NCBI GenBank assembly: GCA_019637265.1
Contig: JAHBVY010000005.1
Coordinates: 186,001-250,000 of the forward strand
Length of the DNA stretch: 64,000 bases
Reading direction: 5' to 3'
From: Polyangiaceae bacterium
GTDB taxonomy: Bacteria > Myxococcota_A > Polyangia > Polyangiales > Polyangiaceae
A program made the position numbers and the translations under genes. Positions 1 through 9,327 of the stretch are shown one piece after another (position 1 is the first letter of the stretch; every line of letters begins with the position of its first letter). The notes under the pieces are model-generated. The model saw only the letters and a list, made by a program, of their open reading frames with translations, made no database searches and had not been told where the DNA came from.

Positions 1-3
1 CGC

Positions 4-1953
4 TCAACTCGCCGCGGGGGAGAGCCCCGCCTCATCCAGGCGGCGCATGCCCTCCAGCAGCAGCGCTTCCGGGCTGTCGTTGATGACCCGCGCGCCTTGT
101 TGATGGTTCGGATCCAAGACGAAATCGCCATCGGTCAGGCCGAGCATCGCGTAGAACGCCTCTTCACCGCGCAGGCGCCCCCACATCGCGTTGTGGATCT
201 CCCCCTTCACGAAGTGGATCTCCCCCGTCTCGCCCTTCGCGCGGATCTTGAGGGAGCCGGTCTTCCTGCCGTGCCACAGCACCTGCACCATGTCGGGCAG
301 GCCCATCTCCGTGAGGGAGCCGGCGACGCCGCGCGTGCCGCGCTGCGCCGCTTGTCGCTCCATCACTTGCCGCAGCTTCGCGACCAACAGATCGGACGCG
401 ACGGGCTTGGTCATGTAGTCCGTCGCGCCGAGCTCGAACGCGCGCTGCGCCTCGTTGCGCCCCGCGCGACCGGTCACGATGATCCAAGGCAGCGTGTGCC
501 CCCACTCTTGCTTGCGCGCCTCGGCGAGCAGGGCGAAGCCATCGGCCTTGCCCAGGTCGAGCTCGCTCACCACCACCTCCACGTCGCCCCGCTCGAGCAG
601 CTTCAGCGCCTGCTCCGCGGTGCGCGCGACGACCACCTCGAAGCCTTGCTCCACCATGCGGAGCTCGAGCACCGTCGTCTCCTCAGGGTCACGATCGATG
701 ACGAGCGCCAGGTGCCGGTTGGCGAGCAAGCGCGCCTTCAGGTCTTCACCCGTCACCGTGTGGCGGAACAGGTCCACCAAGTTCGGGTCGAACACCTTCC
801 CTTTGTAGCGGGCCAGCACCTCACAGGCCTGCACCGGGCGCAGCGCGCGGCGGTAGGGGTTGCGCGGGTTCTGCGTGAGGTCGGCGTAGGTGTCCGCGAT
901 CGCCAGCAAGCGCGCGCCGAGCGGGATGTCCTTGCCCGCGGTGCCCGCCGGTAGCCCGCTCCCGTCGAAGCGCTCGTACATCGACTCCACCGAGCGCACG
1001 CACTCGCGCGGCAGCTCCACCGCCTCCAGCAACCGCAGCGGGGCCTTGTAGGTCTTCTTCGCGGAGGCGCGGTGCCCCTCGTACTCCGCCACGTTGAGCG
1101 CCGTGAGGTGGTAGGCGCTCATCTTGCCGAGGTCATGGATGTAACCGGCGATCATCATCGCGGCGAGATCTTGCGGGCTCAGCCCGATGCGCTCGGAGAT
1201 CTTCCGCATCAGCCGCGCCACGTGCGCGGAGTGGCCACGCAGATCGGGGCGCGCGTTCTCGAGCAGGCTGATGAGGACGTTCAAGGTCGAGAGGTACGAG
1301 TCGCTGGTGACGCCCGCGCCGCCGACGCCCGCCTGCGGCGCCTTCAGGTCGCGCTCGTCGAACATCTGCACCCGGCCGCGCTCGTCCGAGAGCGAGAGCG
1401 ACATGCTCTCCTCGCTCACCAGGTTGCGCTCGTACACGTTGAGCATGCTGGTGAACTGCTCGTGAGCGGAGCGGTCGAGCACCGCGAAGGCGTGGATGTC
1501 GCCGTTGTAGGCCTTGTTGATCGCCGCCTTCACCGCGATGGGGCGGGCGACGAACGCGTGCACCTCCTTGAGCGCCGCCGCCAGCTTGATCTCCTGGACC
1601 ACGGCGATGTTGTCCGGGTCCGCCATCACCACGCTGAGCACCGCCTTCTCGTGGTCGTACAGCACGGGGAACACCGTCTCGCGCTCGGCCAGCGCCTTCG
1701 GCACCTTGTCCAGCGTGAAGCGATCGATGTCCGCCTTCGACAGCTTCTCTGTCGAGACGAAGCGCGTCTTGTGGAACGCCGCGAGGAACTTGAGCAGCGA
1801 CACCTCGTCGATGGCCTGCGTCTCGATCAGCGCCTCCTCGATGCGCCCGCCGACCCGCTGGTGGTAGGCGAACACGGCCTCTTGCTGCTCGGGCGTGATC
1901 AGCCCCTTCGCGAGCAGCCGCTCCACCAGACGCACGTTCCCAATCGGATGCAT
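4..1953 (-). CDS. MshEN / HD-GYP / receiver / PATAN signalling protein, degenerate
   Basis: Multidomain signalling protein of 649 residues. In order: an MshEN (GspE N-terminal) type domain (about 1-155), an HD-GYP domain (about 220-410), a receiver domain (about 415-530) and a DUF4388/PATAN domain (about 543-645). HD-GYP enzymes hydrolyse cyclic di-GMP; MshEN domains can bind it; PATAN domains are frequent in Myxococcota and mediate protein contacts. The HD pair is present (H273-D274 in YIHDLGK), but the second signature reads MYERFDGSGLP (325-335) where active members carry HHExxDGxGYP. The receiver has E464 in place of the phosphorylated aspartate, while T494 and K516 are kept. I infer a regulatory scaffold that may sense c-di-GMP through MshEN rather than a normal hydrolase. 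It is transcribed away from rplM and stands alone. Confidence 0.85.
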   Translation of the reverse strand: MHPIGNVRLVERLLAKGLITPEQQEAVFAYHQRVGGRIEEALIETQAIDEVSLLKFLAAFHKTRFVSTEKLSKADIDRFTLDKVPKALAERETVFPVLYDHEKAVLSVVMADPDNIAVVQEIKLAAALKEVHAFVARPIAVKAAINKAYNGDIHAFAVLDRSAHEQFTSMLNVYERNLVSEESMSLSLSDERGRVQMFDERDLKAPQAGVGGAGVTSDSYLSTLNVLISLLENARPDLRGHSAHVARLMRKISERIGLSPQDLAAMMIAGYIHDLGKMSAYHLTALNVAEYEGHRASAKKTYKAPLRLLEAVELPRECVRSVESMYERFDGSGLPAGTAGKDIPLGARLLAIADTYADLTQNPRNPYRRALRPVQACEVLARYKGKVFDPNLVDLFRHTVTGEDLKARLLANRHLALVIDRDPEETTVLELRMVEQGFEVVVARTAEQALKLLERGDVEVVVSELDLGKADGFALLAEARKQEWGHTLPWIIVTGRAGRNEAQRAFELGATDYMTKPVASDLLVAKLRQVMERQAAQRGTRGVAGSLTEMGLPDMVQVLWHGRKTGSLKIRAKGETGEIHFVKGEIHNAMWGRLRGEEAFYAMLGLTDGDFVLDPNHQQGARVINDSPEALLLEGMRRLDEAGLSPAAS

Positions 1954-2697
1954 AGCTACTCTACTGGCTCACCCAGCTTCGAACGCCTCACCACCTGGAC
2001 CTGAGCCCTGCACATCGTCCCAACCGACCCGTCGCCTCTGCCAAGCTGCTCCAATCATCCTAGCCGAAGGCCACCTCTTCACCTTGGCTCGCCATCCGAA
2101 CCGCCGCGCGTGGTCGAACACTCGGGTCGAGCACGTGGGGTCGAACAGGGCCCCGTGCATCGTCTCGGCTCGGAACTGGCTCCTGGCATAGTGACCGACG
2201 ATGCCACTAGACGCCCGGCCGGCCCACGGGTCAAGTGTCCAGCGGCGAAAGCTCGGCCCAGCGTCCTGGTTGGCGCGCTGCACCCGCCATGGATGGATTG
2301 ACCACGGTGATTCAGCGAGTCTCCAGACCGAGCTTCCCTGAGCCTGGCCGTTTTTTTTTGGGGGTTTGGCAACGCGCTGCACGCGCTGTCGGCTGCCGCG
2401 CTGTCGGCCGCCGCGCTGGGCACAGCCAAGCCCAATCGGCGCAGCGCAGCCACGCCAACCAGCGCAGCCCAGACCCAAGCTCCAGGTCCAACCGAGCCCG
2501 TCGTGAGCCCTCGCGGGGCGCTTGACTAGCTCTGGGTCCGCGGCTAGAAGATGCGCCCTCCTTCGTCAGGGCAGGCTCTTCGGAGCGGCGCGTCCCCCCC
2601 TGGGGCCCAGCTCTCGAGGCTCCTGACGATGAGGTGCTGAAGCGCTCCACCCTCCCGGGGGAGCCATTGTTCTGGTGATCCAGGAGTCGGGAAGAGC
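1954..2697. other. 744-nt divergent intergenic region
   Basis: No convincing gene is seen on either strand between the HD-GYP gene and rplM; the open frames here are short and lack recognisable domains. It must hold the promoters of both divergent genes, but no confident -35/-10 pair could be picked. It contains a G/T-rich module with a run of nine T at 2351-2359, followed by CGCTG-rich imperfect repeats to about 2470. Confidence 0.6.
2351..2380 (+). repeat. G/T-rich dispersed module, copy 1
   Basis: Nine T, five G, then TTTGGCAACGCGCTGC. It shares the GGGGGTTTGGC core with copies near 9190, 35300 and 49860. No clear stem precedes this copy, so it is not a typical terminator as it stands. 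Confidence 0.6.
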
Positions 2698-3132
2698 ATG
2701 CGTACGTTCGTGGCCAAGCCGGCCGAGGCCCAAGCTACTCGCAAGTGGTGGGTGGTCGACGCCAAAGACAAACCCCTCGGGCGCCTCGCCAGCGAAGTGG
2801 CCAAGGTGCTCCGGGGCAAGCACAAGCCCACCTTCACCCCCCACGTGGACACGGGTGACTTCGTGGTCGTGGTCAACGCGGGCCTGGTGAAGGTCACCGG
2901 GGACAAAGCGACCGACAAGAAGTACTACCGCCACAGCGGCTACCCGGGCGGCATCCGCTCGCAGAGCTTCGCGGAGCTGGTGGCGCAGAAGCCCGCCGCG
3001 CCGATCCAAATCGCGGTGAAGGGCATGCTCCCGAAGAACGCGCTCGGTCGCAAGATGATCAAGAAGCTCAAGGTGTACGCCAGCGCCGAGCACCCCCACA
3101 CGGCTCAGTCCCCTGAGCAGCTTTCCTTCTGA
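2698..3132 (+). CDS. rplM: 50S ribosomal protein L13
   Basis: Large-subunit ribosomal protein L13, 144 residues against a usual length near 142. The family core is clear: [20 protein letters not shown] near the N-terminus, [10 protein letters not shown] in the middle, and [13 protein letters not shown] followed by [12 protein letters not shown] near the C-terminus. A purine-rich stretch with AGGAG lies 11-16 nt upstream of the ATG. It is followed after 11 nt by rpsI, the conserved rplM-rpsI operon. L13 is an early assembly protein that binds 23S rRNA. Confidence 0.97.
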   Translation: MRTFVAKPAEAQATRKWWVVDAKDKPLGRLASEVAKVLRGKHKPTFTPHVDTGDFVVVVNAGLVKVTGDKATDKKYYRHSGYPGGIRSQSFAELVAQKPAAPIQIAVKGMLPKNALGRKMIKKLKVYASAEHPHTAQSPEQLSF

Positions 3133-3143
3133 GTGAGTGCGTC

Positions 3144-3569
3144 ATGAGCGAAACGGCAGAGCAAGCGAGTCACGTGGCGCCCCCGGCGCCTTGGTATGCG
3201 ACGGGCAAGCGCAAGCGCGCGGTGGCGCGGGTGTGGCTGCGGCCGGGCAACGGCAACATCACCGTGAACGGCACGCCCATCGACGACTACTTCGAGCGCA
3301 TGACCTCTCGGATGGTCGCGCGCCAGGGGCTCGAGCTGCTCGAGATCTCGGACAAGTACGACGTGTTGGCGACGGTCGCTGGCGGCGGCCACAGCGCACA
3401 GGCGGAGGCGATGCGTCACGGCATCTCACGCGCCCTCTTGATCGAGGACGCGGAGCGCCGGCGCACGCTGAAGCGCGCGGGTTACCTGACCCGCGACGCC
3501 CGTGAGAAGGAGCGCAAGAAGCCTGGTCAGCCGGGCGCCCGTAAGCGCTTCCAATACTCCAAGCGCTAA
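3144..3569 (+). CDS. rpsI: 30S ribosomal protein S9
   Basis: Small-subunit ribosomal protein S9, 141 residues, a little longer than the usual 130 because of about 17 extra N-terminal residues before the conserved [15 protein letters not shown] start of the fold. The glycine-rich [10 protein letters not shown] segment, the [14 protein letters not shown] segment and the C-terminal RFQYSKR are all present; the final basic tail reaches toward the P-site tRNA. It forms an operon with rplM, 11 nt away. Downstream there is no clear terminator but a repeat-rich gap leading to argC. Confidence 0.97.
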   Translation: MSETAEQASHVAPPAPWYATGKRKRAVARVWLRPGNGNITVNGTPIDDYFERMTSRMVARQGLELLEISDKYDVLATVAGGGHSAQAEAMRHGISRALLIEDAERRRTLKRAGYLTRDAREKERKKPGQPGARKRFQYSKR

Positions 3570-3664
3570 GCGGCGCTCGTCGGTGGATGGCAGCGCGGCG
3601 CTGGACGGCGTCGCGCTGTTCGCATTTCAGGGGGCGAACGTCAGGGTAGCGAGCGAAGACGTGG

Positions 3665-3725
3665 GCTCGAGGTAAGGGTTCTCGAACCACCGCACACCGT
3701 CAGGACAGCGAGCGAAGACGAACAG
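3665..3725 (+). repeat. 61-nt direct repeat, copy 1
   Basis: Begins GCTCGAGGTAAGGGTTCTCG and ends GCGAAGACGAACAG. It matches 3788-3848 at 60 of 61 positions. A degenerate partial copy of its end (AGCGAGCGAAGAC) lies just upstream at 3648-3660. Confidence 0.9.
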
Positions 3726-3736
3726 CCCAGCGCGAG

Positions 3737-3764
3737 GTAGGGGCGGGTTGAAACCCGCCCCTAC
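3737..3764. repeat. Perfect 13-bp palindromic hairpin (REP-like)
   Basis: GTAGGGGCGGGTT and its exact reverse complement are separated by two bases. It lies between the two 61-nt repeats. No T run follows, so it looks like a REP-type palindrome rather than a Rho-independent terminator, although it could stabilise the 3' end of the rplM-rpsI transcript. Confidence 0.85.
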
Positions 3765-3787
3765 ATCAAGACAGCAGCGAAGCGTGA

Positions 3788-3848
3788 GCTCGAGGTAAGG
3801 GTTCTCGAACCACCGCACACCGTCAGGGCAGCGAGCGAAGACGAACAG
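3788..3848 (+). repeat. 61-nt direct repeat, copy 2, abutting argC
   Basis: Second copy of the 3665-3725 repeat (one mismatch). Its last base is immediately followed by the argC ATG at 3849, so the whole leader of argC is repeat sequence and has no Shine-Dalgarno-like run. Confidence 0.9.
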
Positions 3849-4916
3849 ATGACCGACCTCATGAGAGCAGGCATCATCGGCGCGGGCGGTTACACCGGAG
3901 CGGAGCTGGTGCGCTTGATTGGGGCGCACCCGAAGCTGGAGCTCCGTTGGGTGGCGGGTCATGAGAGCGCGGGGCGGCGCCTCTCGGAGGTGCTGCCAGG
4001 GACGCTCGGAGTCCAAGGCGTGGGGAGCCTCACGCTCGAGCGCTACTCCGCCGAGCGCGCGGCGGAGCTGGCGAGCGCGCTGGACGTCGTGTTCTGCTGT
4101 TTGCCGCACGGAAAAAGCGCGGCCGTGGTGGCCAGCCTGTACCAAGCGGGGCTCACCGTGGTGGATCTGTCCGCGGATTTCCGCACCCAGAGCCAAGCGG
4201 CTTACGAGGCCTGGTACGGCCCGCACCCGGCGCCGGAGCTCTTGCCGGAGGCCGTGTACGGCTTGCCGGAGCGCTACCGGCGTGAGCTGGCGGGCGCGCG
4301 CTTGATCGCGGCGCCGGGCTGCTACCCCACGAGCGCCATCTTGCCCCTCGCGCCGCTGTTCGCGGCGGGGCTGGTGGACGTGAGCGCCCCGGTGGTGATC
4401 GACGCCAAGAGCGGGGTGAGCGGCGCGGGTAGGAGCCCCAGCGCGTCCACGCATTACCCTGAAGCCGCCGAGGGGCTCCGCGCCTACAAGGTGGCCGGCG
4501 CTCACCGCCACACCGGGGAGATCGAGCAGCAGCTCGAGCGCGCCGCGGGCGCACCGGTGTCGGTGCTGTTCACGCCGCACCTGGTGCCGATGAGCCGCGG
4601 CATCCTGAGCTCCTCGTACGTGAAGTTGACGAGCGGCGCGTCCCTCGCGGACTGCCGTGAGGCGGCGCGCGCCGCCTACCCCGAGGGCGGCCTCGTGACG
4701 CTGCTCGAGGAGTCCCTGCCCGACACGCTCTGGGTGCGTGGCACCGCGCGCGCGCACATCAGCTACCAGCGCGACGAGCGCACCGGGCTCTTGCTCGCGC
4801 TGTGCGCCATCGACAACCTCACCCGCGGGGCGTCGGGCCAGGCGCTGCAGGCCCTGAATGTCGCGTTCGGCTGGGATGAGGCGCTCGGCCTGCCGGTGCT
4901 CGGACAGTTCCCTTAG
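3849..4916 (+). CDS. argC: N-acetyl-gamma-glutamyl-phosphate reductase
   Basis: NADPH-dependent reduction of N-acetyl-glutamyl-phosphate to the semialdehyde, third step of arginine synthesis. 355 residues, family type 1. The N-terminal dinucleotide fold starts GIIGAGGYTGAELVRL. The catalytic cysteine is C158 in AAPGCYPTSA, and the active-site histidine lies in AHRHTGEIEQ. SADFR and KSGVSGAGR are also standard. The ATG at 3849 directly touches a 61-nt repeat and lacks a ribosome binding site; a second ATG at 3861 would give MRAGIIGAGG, the more typical N-terminus, but has none either. No other arg gene is nearby; uvrB follows after 60 nt. Confidence 0.95.
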   Translation: MTDLMRAGIIGAGGYTGAELVRLIGAHPKLELRWVAGHESAGRRLSEVLPGTLGVQGVGSLTLERYSAERAAELASALDVVFCCLPHGKSAAVVASLYQAGLTVVDLSADFRTQSQAAYEAWYGPHPAPELLPEAVYGLPERYRRELAGARLIAAPGCYPTSAILPLAPLFAAGLVDVSAPVVIDAKSGVSGAGRSPSASTHYPEAAEGLRAYKVAGAHRHTGEIEQQLERAAGAPVSVLFTPHLVPMSRGILSSSYVKLTSGASLADCREAARAAYPEGGLVTLLEESLPDTLWVRGTARAHISYQRDERTGLLLALCAIDNLTRGASGQALQALNVAFGWDEALGLPVLGQFP

Positions 4917-4976
4917 CTTCCGCGCGCGATCTGAGGGACGCTGCCGAGCCGTCTCGTGCCCCCCCACTCAGGATCC

Positions 4977-7106
4977 ATGAGCTCTCCCTTCAAGCTCCGC
5001 AGCGACTTCACCCCTAGGGGTGATCAACCCCAGGCGATCGAGCGCCTCGTGAAGGGGCTCCACCAGGGCGAGCGCTGCCAGACGCTGCTCGGCATCACGG
5101 GCAGCGGCAAGACCTTCACCGTCGCCAACGTGATCCAACAGATCGGGCGGCCGGCGCTGATCATGGCCCCCAACAAGACGCTGGCCGCCCAGCTCTACGG
5201 GGAGATGCGCGACCTGTTCCCGGACAACGCGGTCGCCTACTTCGTCAGCTACTACGACTATTATCAGCCGGAGGCTTACCTCCCCAACACCGACACCTTC
5301 ATCGAGAAGGACGCGGTCATCAACGATCAGATCGACCGCATGCGCCACGCGGCCACCCAGGCGCTCTTGTCGCGCCCGGACGTGATCATCGTCGCCAGCG
5401 TCAGCTGCATCTACGGCATCGGCTCGGCGGAGAGCTACAGCGGCCTGCTCATCGAGATCGAGCAGGGCGTGGAGATGCGCCGGGACGATTTGCTCCGGCG
5501 CTTGGTGGACATCCAATACGAGCGCAACGACATCGATTTTCACCGCGGCTGCTTCCGAGTGCGCGGGGACATCGTGGAGATTTTCCCGGTGTACGAGGAC
5601 GCCCTCGCCATCCGGGTGGAGTTCTTCGGCGATGAAATCGAGGCGATCCATGAGGTGGATCCGCTGCGCGGCCGCATCATCCGCAGCATCAAGAAGTACG
5701 CCGTGTACCCCGGCTCACACTACGTGACGCCCCAGCAGCACCTGAACCGCGCCATCGACAGCATCCGCGCGGAGCTCCGTGAGCGCCTCGACCACTTCGA
5801 CAAAGCCGGGCGCTTCCTCGAGAAGCAGCGCATCGAGCAGCGCACCCAGTACGACCTCGAGATGCTCGAGACGATGGGCTTCGTCCAGGGCATCGAGAAC
5901 TACTCGCGGCACCTCTCGGCGCGTCAGGCGGGCGAGCCACCGCCGACGCTCATCGACTACTTCCCTGACGATTTCCTGCTGATCATCGACGAGAGCCACC
6001 AGACCATCCCCCAAGTCGGCGCCATGTACCGCGGGGATCGCTCCCGCAAGGAGACGCTCGTGGACTTCGGCTTCAGGCTCCCGAGCGCCCTCGACAACCG
6101 CCCGCTCAAGTTCGAGGAGTTCGAGGGCCACATGAAGCGCGTGCTGTTCGTCTCCGCCACGCCGGGAGACTACGAGCTCGAGCACAGCGGGACGCCGGTG
6201 GAGCAGCTGATCCGCCCCACCGGCCTGGTGGATCCGGAGATCGAGATCCGCAAGGTGAGCGGTCAGGTGGACGACCTATTGGAGGAGGTGCGCCTGCGCG
6301 CCGCGGCGGACGAGCGGGTGCTGGTCACCACCCTCACCAAGCGGATGGCAGAGGACCTGACTGAATACTACGCCGAGCTGGGGGTCCGCGTGCGCTACCT
6401 CCACTCCGACGTGGAGACCCTCGATCGCATCGAGCTCCTCCGGGACCTGCGCGCCGGCGAGTACGACGTGCTCGTCGGCATCAACCTGCTGCGCGAGGGA
6501 CTCGACCTGCCGGAGGTGAGCCTGGTCGCGATCTTGGACGCCGACAAAGAGGGCTTCCTCCGCTCCGCTCGGTCACTCATCCAGACCATCGGGCGCGCCG
6601 CGCGCAACGCCAAGGGCCGCGTGCTCATGTACGCCGACCGCATCACGCCCTCCATGAAGCAAGCCATCGAGGAGACCACGCGGCGCCGGGAGCTGCAGAT
6701 CGCCTACAACACCGCCCACGGCATCACGCCGGAGACGATCCAACGCGCGATTTTGGACGTGAACCCGGCCGCCGGCACCAGCGACTACTACGCCGTCCCC
6801 AAGGTGCGCGGCGGCGCCATTCCCCAGGCGGAGATCGACGCCGCGTCCCTCGCGGAGCGGCTGGAGGCGCTGCGCCAGGAGATGTTCCTCGCCGCCGAGG
6901 GGCTCGACTTCGAGAAGGCGGCGCGCCTGCGCGACGAGATCAAACGCCTCACCGGCAAGGGGCCCGAGGCGGGCGCCGCCCCGGAGGGACCCAGCTCGGC
7001 CAAGGGCCGGCGGGCGGCCCCGAGCAAGCGGGGCGGGCCTTCGAGCGCAGGCCGGCGCGCGCCTGGGAGCCGAGCAGGCGCCGGACGCAAGCCCCGCGCG
7101 CGCTAG
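4977..7106 (+). CDS. uvrB: Excinuclease ABC subunit B
   Basis: Damage-verifying helicase of nucleotide excision repair, working with UvrA and UvrC. About 709 residues from the ATG at 4977 ([17 protein letters not shown]); a GTG at 4956 would add seven unconserved residues. Walker A is GITGSGKT (39-46), the beta-hairpin carries [12 protein letters not shown], the DEAH-like box is IIDESH, and motif VI is QTIGRAARN. The C-terminal UVR motif that binds UvrC ([13 protein letters not shown]) is followed by an unusual tail of about 45 residues rich in Gly, Ala, Arg and Lys. The stop overlaps the convergent gene by 4 nt. Confidence 0.97.
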   Translation: MSSPFKLRSDFTPRGDQPQAIERLVKGLHQGERCQTLLGITGSGKTFTVANVIQQIGRPALIMAPNKTLAAQLYGEMRDLFPDNAVAYFVSYYDYYQPEAYLPNTDTFIEKDAVINDQIDRMRHAATQALLSRPDVIIVASVSCIYGIGSAESYSGLLIEIEQGVEMRRDDLLRRLVDIQYERNDIDFHRGCFRVRGDIVEIFPVYEDALAIRVEFFGDEIEAIHEVDPLRGRIIRSIKKYAVYPGSHYVTPQQHLNRAIDSIRAELRERLDHFDKAGRFLEKQRIEQRTQYDLEMLETMGFVQGIENYSRHLSARQAGEPPPTLIDYFPDDFLLIIDESHQTIPQVGAMYRGDRSRKETLVDFGFRLPSALDNRPLKFEEFEGHMKRVLFVSATPGDYELEHSGTPVEQLIRPTGLVDPEIEIRKVSGQVDDLLEEVRLRAAADERVLVTTLTKRMAEDLTEYYAELGVRVRYLHSDVETLDRIELLRDLRAGEYDVLVGINLLREGLDLPEVSLVAILDADKEGFLRSARSLIQTIGRAARNAKGRVLMYADRITPSMKQAIEETTRRRELQIAYNTAHGITPETIQRAILDVNPAAGTSDYYAVPKVRGGAIPQAEIDAASLAERLEALRQEMFLAAEGLDFEKAARLRDEIKRLTGKGPEAGAAPEGPSSAKGRRAAPSKRGGPSSAGRRAPGSRAGAGRKPRAR

Positions 7107-8146
7107 CGGGAGCGCCGCGCGAGCAGGCGCCTGAGCAGACGGATCGGATCGAAGCCGAGCAGCGCCACCGCGTCGCGCCCCTCGATCGCGCTCCGCACGC
7201 GATCGATCGTCGGCCCGAGCGGGCCCTCCTCCCCGAACCAGCTCCCCGCGCCCATCCGCTCCGCGAGGCCCCGGATCGCGATGAACGCCGCGCGCCCCGC
7301 GTCCAGCCCCAGCGGGATGGCGAGCGCCGGCACCACCGGCGCCAGCACCACGTCGCGCGCCGCCACCGCGGTGGCGAAGGCGCCGCCCGCGCCGGGCTCG
7401 CTCAAGCGCTGAAACGTCGTCAGCTCACCGAAGCAACCCACCGCGATGGGCCCCAGACGCTCCTCCACCGCGCGCGACAGGTGACGGTAGTCCCGCGTCC
7501 AGTCGCCGCTCACGAGCCCCATATCCGTACGGAGATACTCTGGCCCCAAGATCCAGTCGATGCCCCGCGCCTGACGTCGGAGCGCCACCGCGGTGTAGAG
7601 CGCCCCCTGATGGAACACCCCGAACAGCAAGCTCTTCCCCGCCGGGCACACCGCCTCGAAGGCGCGCTCCTTCACCCGCGGCGACGGCAAGGGCAGGCTC
7701 GCGAGCTTGAAGGGGTGCGCGCGGAGCTTCCCCGCGGCCTCCAGCTCTTGGGCGACGCGCAGCAGCTCCACCACCTGATCGAAGGCGTCTTGCTCGGGTG
7801 TCAACCTTCCTGACCAAGTGCTCACCAGCTCATCGAGCGCGCCCCAGGCGAGCTCCACCGCCCAGCGCGCGCCGAGCGCCGCCGCGAGCGAGTCGAGGCT
7901 CACCGGCCAGTCGAGCTTCGCGAGCCCAGCGCCGTCCGACCGCGCGACACCGGGAGCCAGCTTGACGCGCCCGGTGTGGGTGGACACCAGCTTCACCGGG
8001 CGCCCCCCGAGCGTCACCACCACGACGCCCCCCGAGCGCGCTCCTGGATCACGCGGCGGTGGCTCGCCCGCCGGGCGCAGCGCCTGCGCCAGGCGCGTCC
8101 AGTCCCGGGTGGAGAAGCCATCCAACCGAACGTCGGGGGTCAGCAC
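7103..8146 (-). CDS. Conserved hypothetical protein
   Basis: I do not recognise the family. The GTG at 8146 gives a 347-residue protein starting [15 protein letters not shown] after the initiator. The frame stays open to an ATG at 8276-8278, but those extra 44 residues run through a dispersed G/T repeat and would leave only 15 nt to the divergent uppP, so I prefer the shorter form. It has no signal peptide; the middle holds [17 protein letters not shown] and [16 protein letters not shown]; a hydrophobic stretch ([16 protein letters not shown]) lies about 70-85 residues from the C-terminus. It ends within uvrB by 4 nt, tail to tail. Confidence 0.65.
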   Translation of the reverse strand: MLTPDVRLDGFSTRDWTRLAQALRPAGEPPPRDPGARSGGVVVVTLGGRPVKLVSTHTGRVKLAPGVARSDGAGLAKLDWPVSLDSLAAALGARWAVELAWGALDELVSTWSGRLTPEQDAFDQVVELLRVAQELEAAGKLRAHPFKLASLPLPSPRVKERAFEAVCPAGKSLLFGVFHQGALYTAVALRRQARGIDWILGPEYLRTDMGLVSGDWTRDYRHLSRAVEERLGPIAVGCFGELTTFQRLSEPGAGGAFATAVAARDVVLAPVVPALAIPLGLDAGRAAFIAIRGLAERMGAGSWFGEEGPLGPTIDRVRSAIEGRDAVALLGFDPIRLLRRLLARRSR

Positions 8147-8225
8147 CCGGCGACTATAGTCGTTCCCGGTGCGCTGTCTGCCTCCCCGTGAGCTGCAATG
8201 ACTGCGGCGACGTGTGACGGCGAAC

Positions 8226-8253
8226 AGCGGGACCAACCCCCCCAAAACCCGCT
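8226..8253 (-). repeat. G/T-rich module enclosed by a 6-bp stem
   Basis: On the minus strand, AGCGGG and CCCGCT flank a loop of four T, seven G and TTGGT. The loop is nearly the same as that at 47454-47469, but the stem sequence is different. It lies between the divergent 7103-8146 gene and uppP. Confidence 0.6.
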
Positions 8254-8293
8254 TTCTGGGGCTGGATGAGCGCCGCATGCTACACGCGGCGCG

Positions 8294-9085
8294 ATGTCAC
8301 CCGTGGTGGAGGCGATCCTGCTTGGGGCGCTGCAAGGGCTCACAGAGTTCTTGCCGGTCTCGAGCTCGGGGCACCTCTCCCTGGCGCAGCTCTTGATGGG
8401 CGTGCGCGAGCCGAGCCTCACCCTGAGCGTGGTGCTCCACGCCGGCACGCTGGCCGCCACCATGCTCCTCGTGCGTGAGCGGCTGATGTCGCTCTTGCGC
8501 GACGGCCTGCGCGCGCTGCCTCACCCGAAGCGCCTCACGGAGAGCGAGGGGGGGCGCGACCTGCTCGTGGTCCTGCTGGTGTCGATCCCGACGGGCATCA
8601 TTGGGCTCCTGTCGCGCTCGCTGGTCGCGGAGCTGGCGGAGTCACCGCTGGTGCTTTGCATCGGGTTCCTGACGACCGCGGTGCTGCTGATCTCGACGCG
8701 CTTCGCCAAGGTGGGTGATCGCGCGGTGCCGACCTACCTGGGCGCGGTGCTCATCGGGGTGGCGCAGGGCATCGCGGTGCTGCCAGGCATCAGCCGCAGC
8801 GGCACCACCATCGCTCTTGCCTTGTGGCTCGGCGTGAAGCCAGCGCGCGCCTTCGAGCTCTCGATGCTGATGAGCATCCCACCGGTGCTCGGCGCGATGG
8901 CGCTGGAGGCGCGCCACGTGTCCGAGCGGGGCGCTCCCGAGGTGGTGCTGATCGGCGCCGTGGTCGCCTTCATCACGGGCGCCGCGGCGATGGTGCTCCT
9001 GCGGCGCGTGGTGATCCAGAACCAGTTCGCGTGGTTCGCGGCGTGGGTGCTGCCCGTCGCGGTGATCGCCGCGCTACAGATCTAG
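8294..9085 (+). CDS. uppP: Undecaprenyl-diphosphatase (BacA family)
   Basis: Integral membrane phosphatase that dephosphorylates undecaprenyl diphosphate and so recycles the lipid carrier for peptidoglycan and O-polysaccharide; the family also gives bacitracin resistance. 263 residues, about eight membrane segments. The first signature is GLTEFLPVSSSGHL with E18, S23-S25 and H27 matching the catalytic positions, and the second is GISRSGTTIAL. Both are intact. The hydrophobic C-terminus FAWFAAWVLPVAVIAAL fits the family. It stands alone, with an unrecognised gene divergent to it and manC 242 nt downstream. Confidence 0.96.
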   Translation: MSPVVEAILLGALQGLTEFLPVSSSGHLSLAQLLMGVREPSLTLSVVLHAGTLAATMLLVRERLMSLLRDGLRALPHPKRLTESEGGRDLLVVLLVSIPTGIIGLLSRSLVAELAESPLVLCIGFLTTAVLLISTRFAKVGDRAVPTYLGAVLIGVAQGIAVLPGISRSGTTIALALWLGVKPARAFELSMLMSIPPVLGAMALEARHVSERGAPEVVLIGAVVAFITGAAAMVLLRRVVIQNQFAWFAAWVLPVAVIAALQI

Positions 9086-9189
9086 CGCGACGGATCGGCA
9101 GCACACGGATCTGACAGTAATCCCGTGAGCGCACGTTCATGCGTGTCGTTCCTAACGCTACTGGTCGGCAATACACCCAATCTGAGCGA

Positions 9190-9218
9190 GGGGTTTTGGG
9201 GGTTTGGCAAGACGCTGC
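9190..9218 (+). repeat. G/T-rich dispersed module downstream of uppP
   Basis: GGGGTTTTGGGGGTTTGGCA followed by AGACGCTGC, 104 nt after the uppP stop. Same core as the copies at 25009, 35298 and 49854. Flanking AGCG/CGCT can pair over only 4 bp. Confidence 0.65.
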
Positions 9219-9327
9219 GTGCGCTGCGCCAGGCTCGGTGCAGCGCGTGGCGCCGTGAGCTGTGTCTCGCGGCGTGTGCCCTGGGCGCACAGTTGCGCCA
9301 CTTCGGCGCTCAGCGTACGCACGCGCC

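Noticed and set aside
3737-3764. Palindrome considered as a Rho-independent terminator for rplM-rpsI
   Set aside because: The stem is strong but no T run follows on either strand, so a REP-like palindrome is the safer description.
3627-4967. Long open frame of 446 codons opposite argC
   Set aside because: It lies antisense to a clear argC, is very rich in Arg, Ala, Gly and His, shows no domain and comes from the high GC third positions of the real gene.
9190-9210. G/T module considered as telomere-like DNA
   Set aside because: The TTTTGGGG pattern recalls ciliate telomeres but occurs as single interspersed copies, not tandem arrays, within an ordinary bacterial chromosome.
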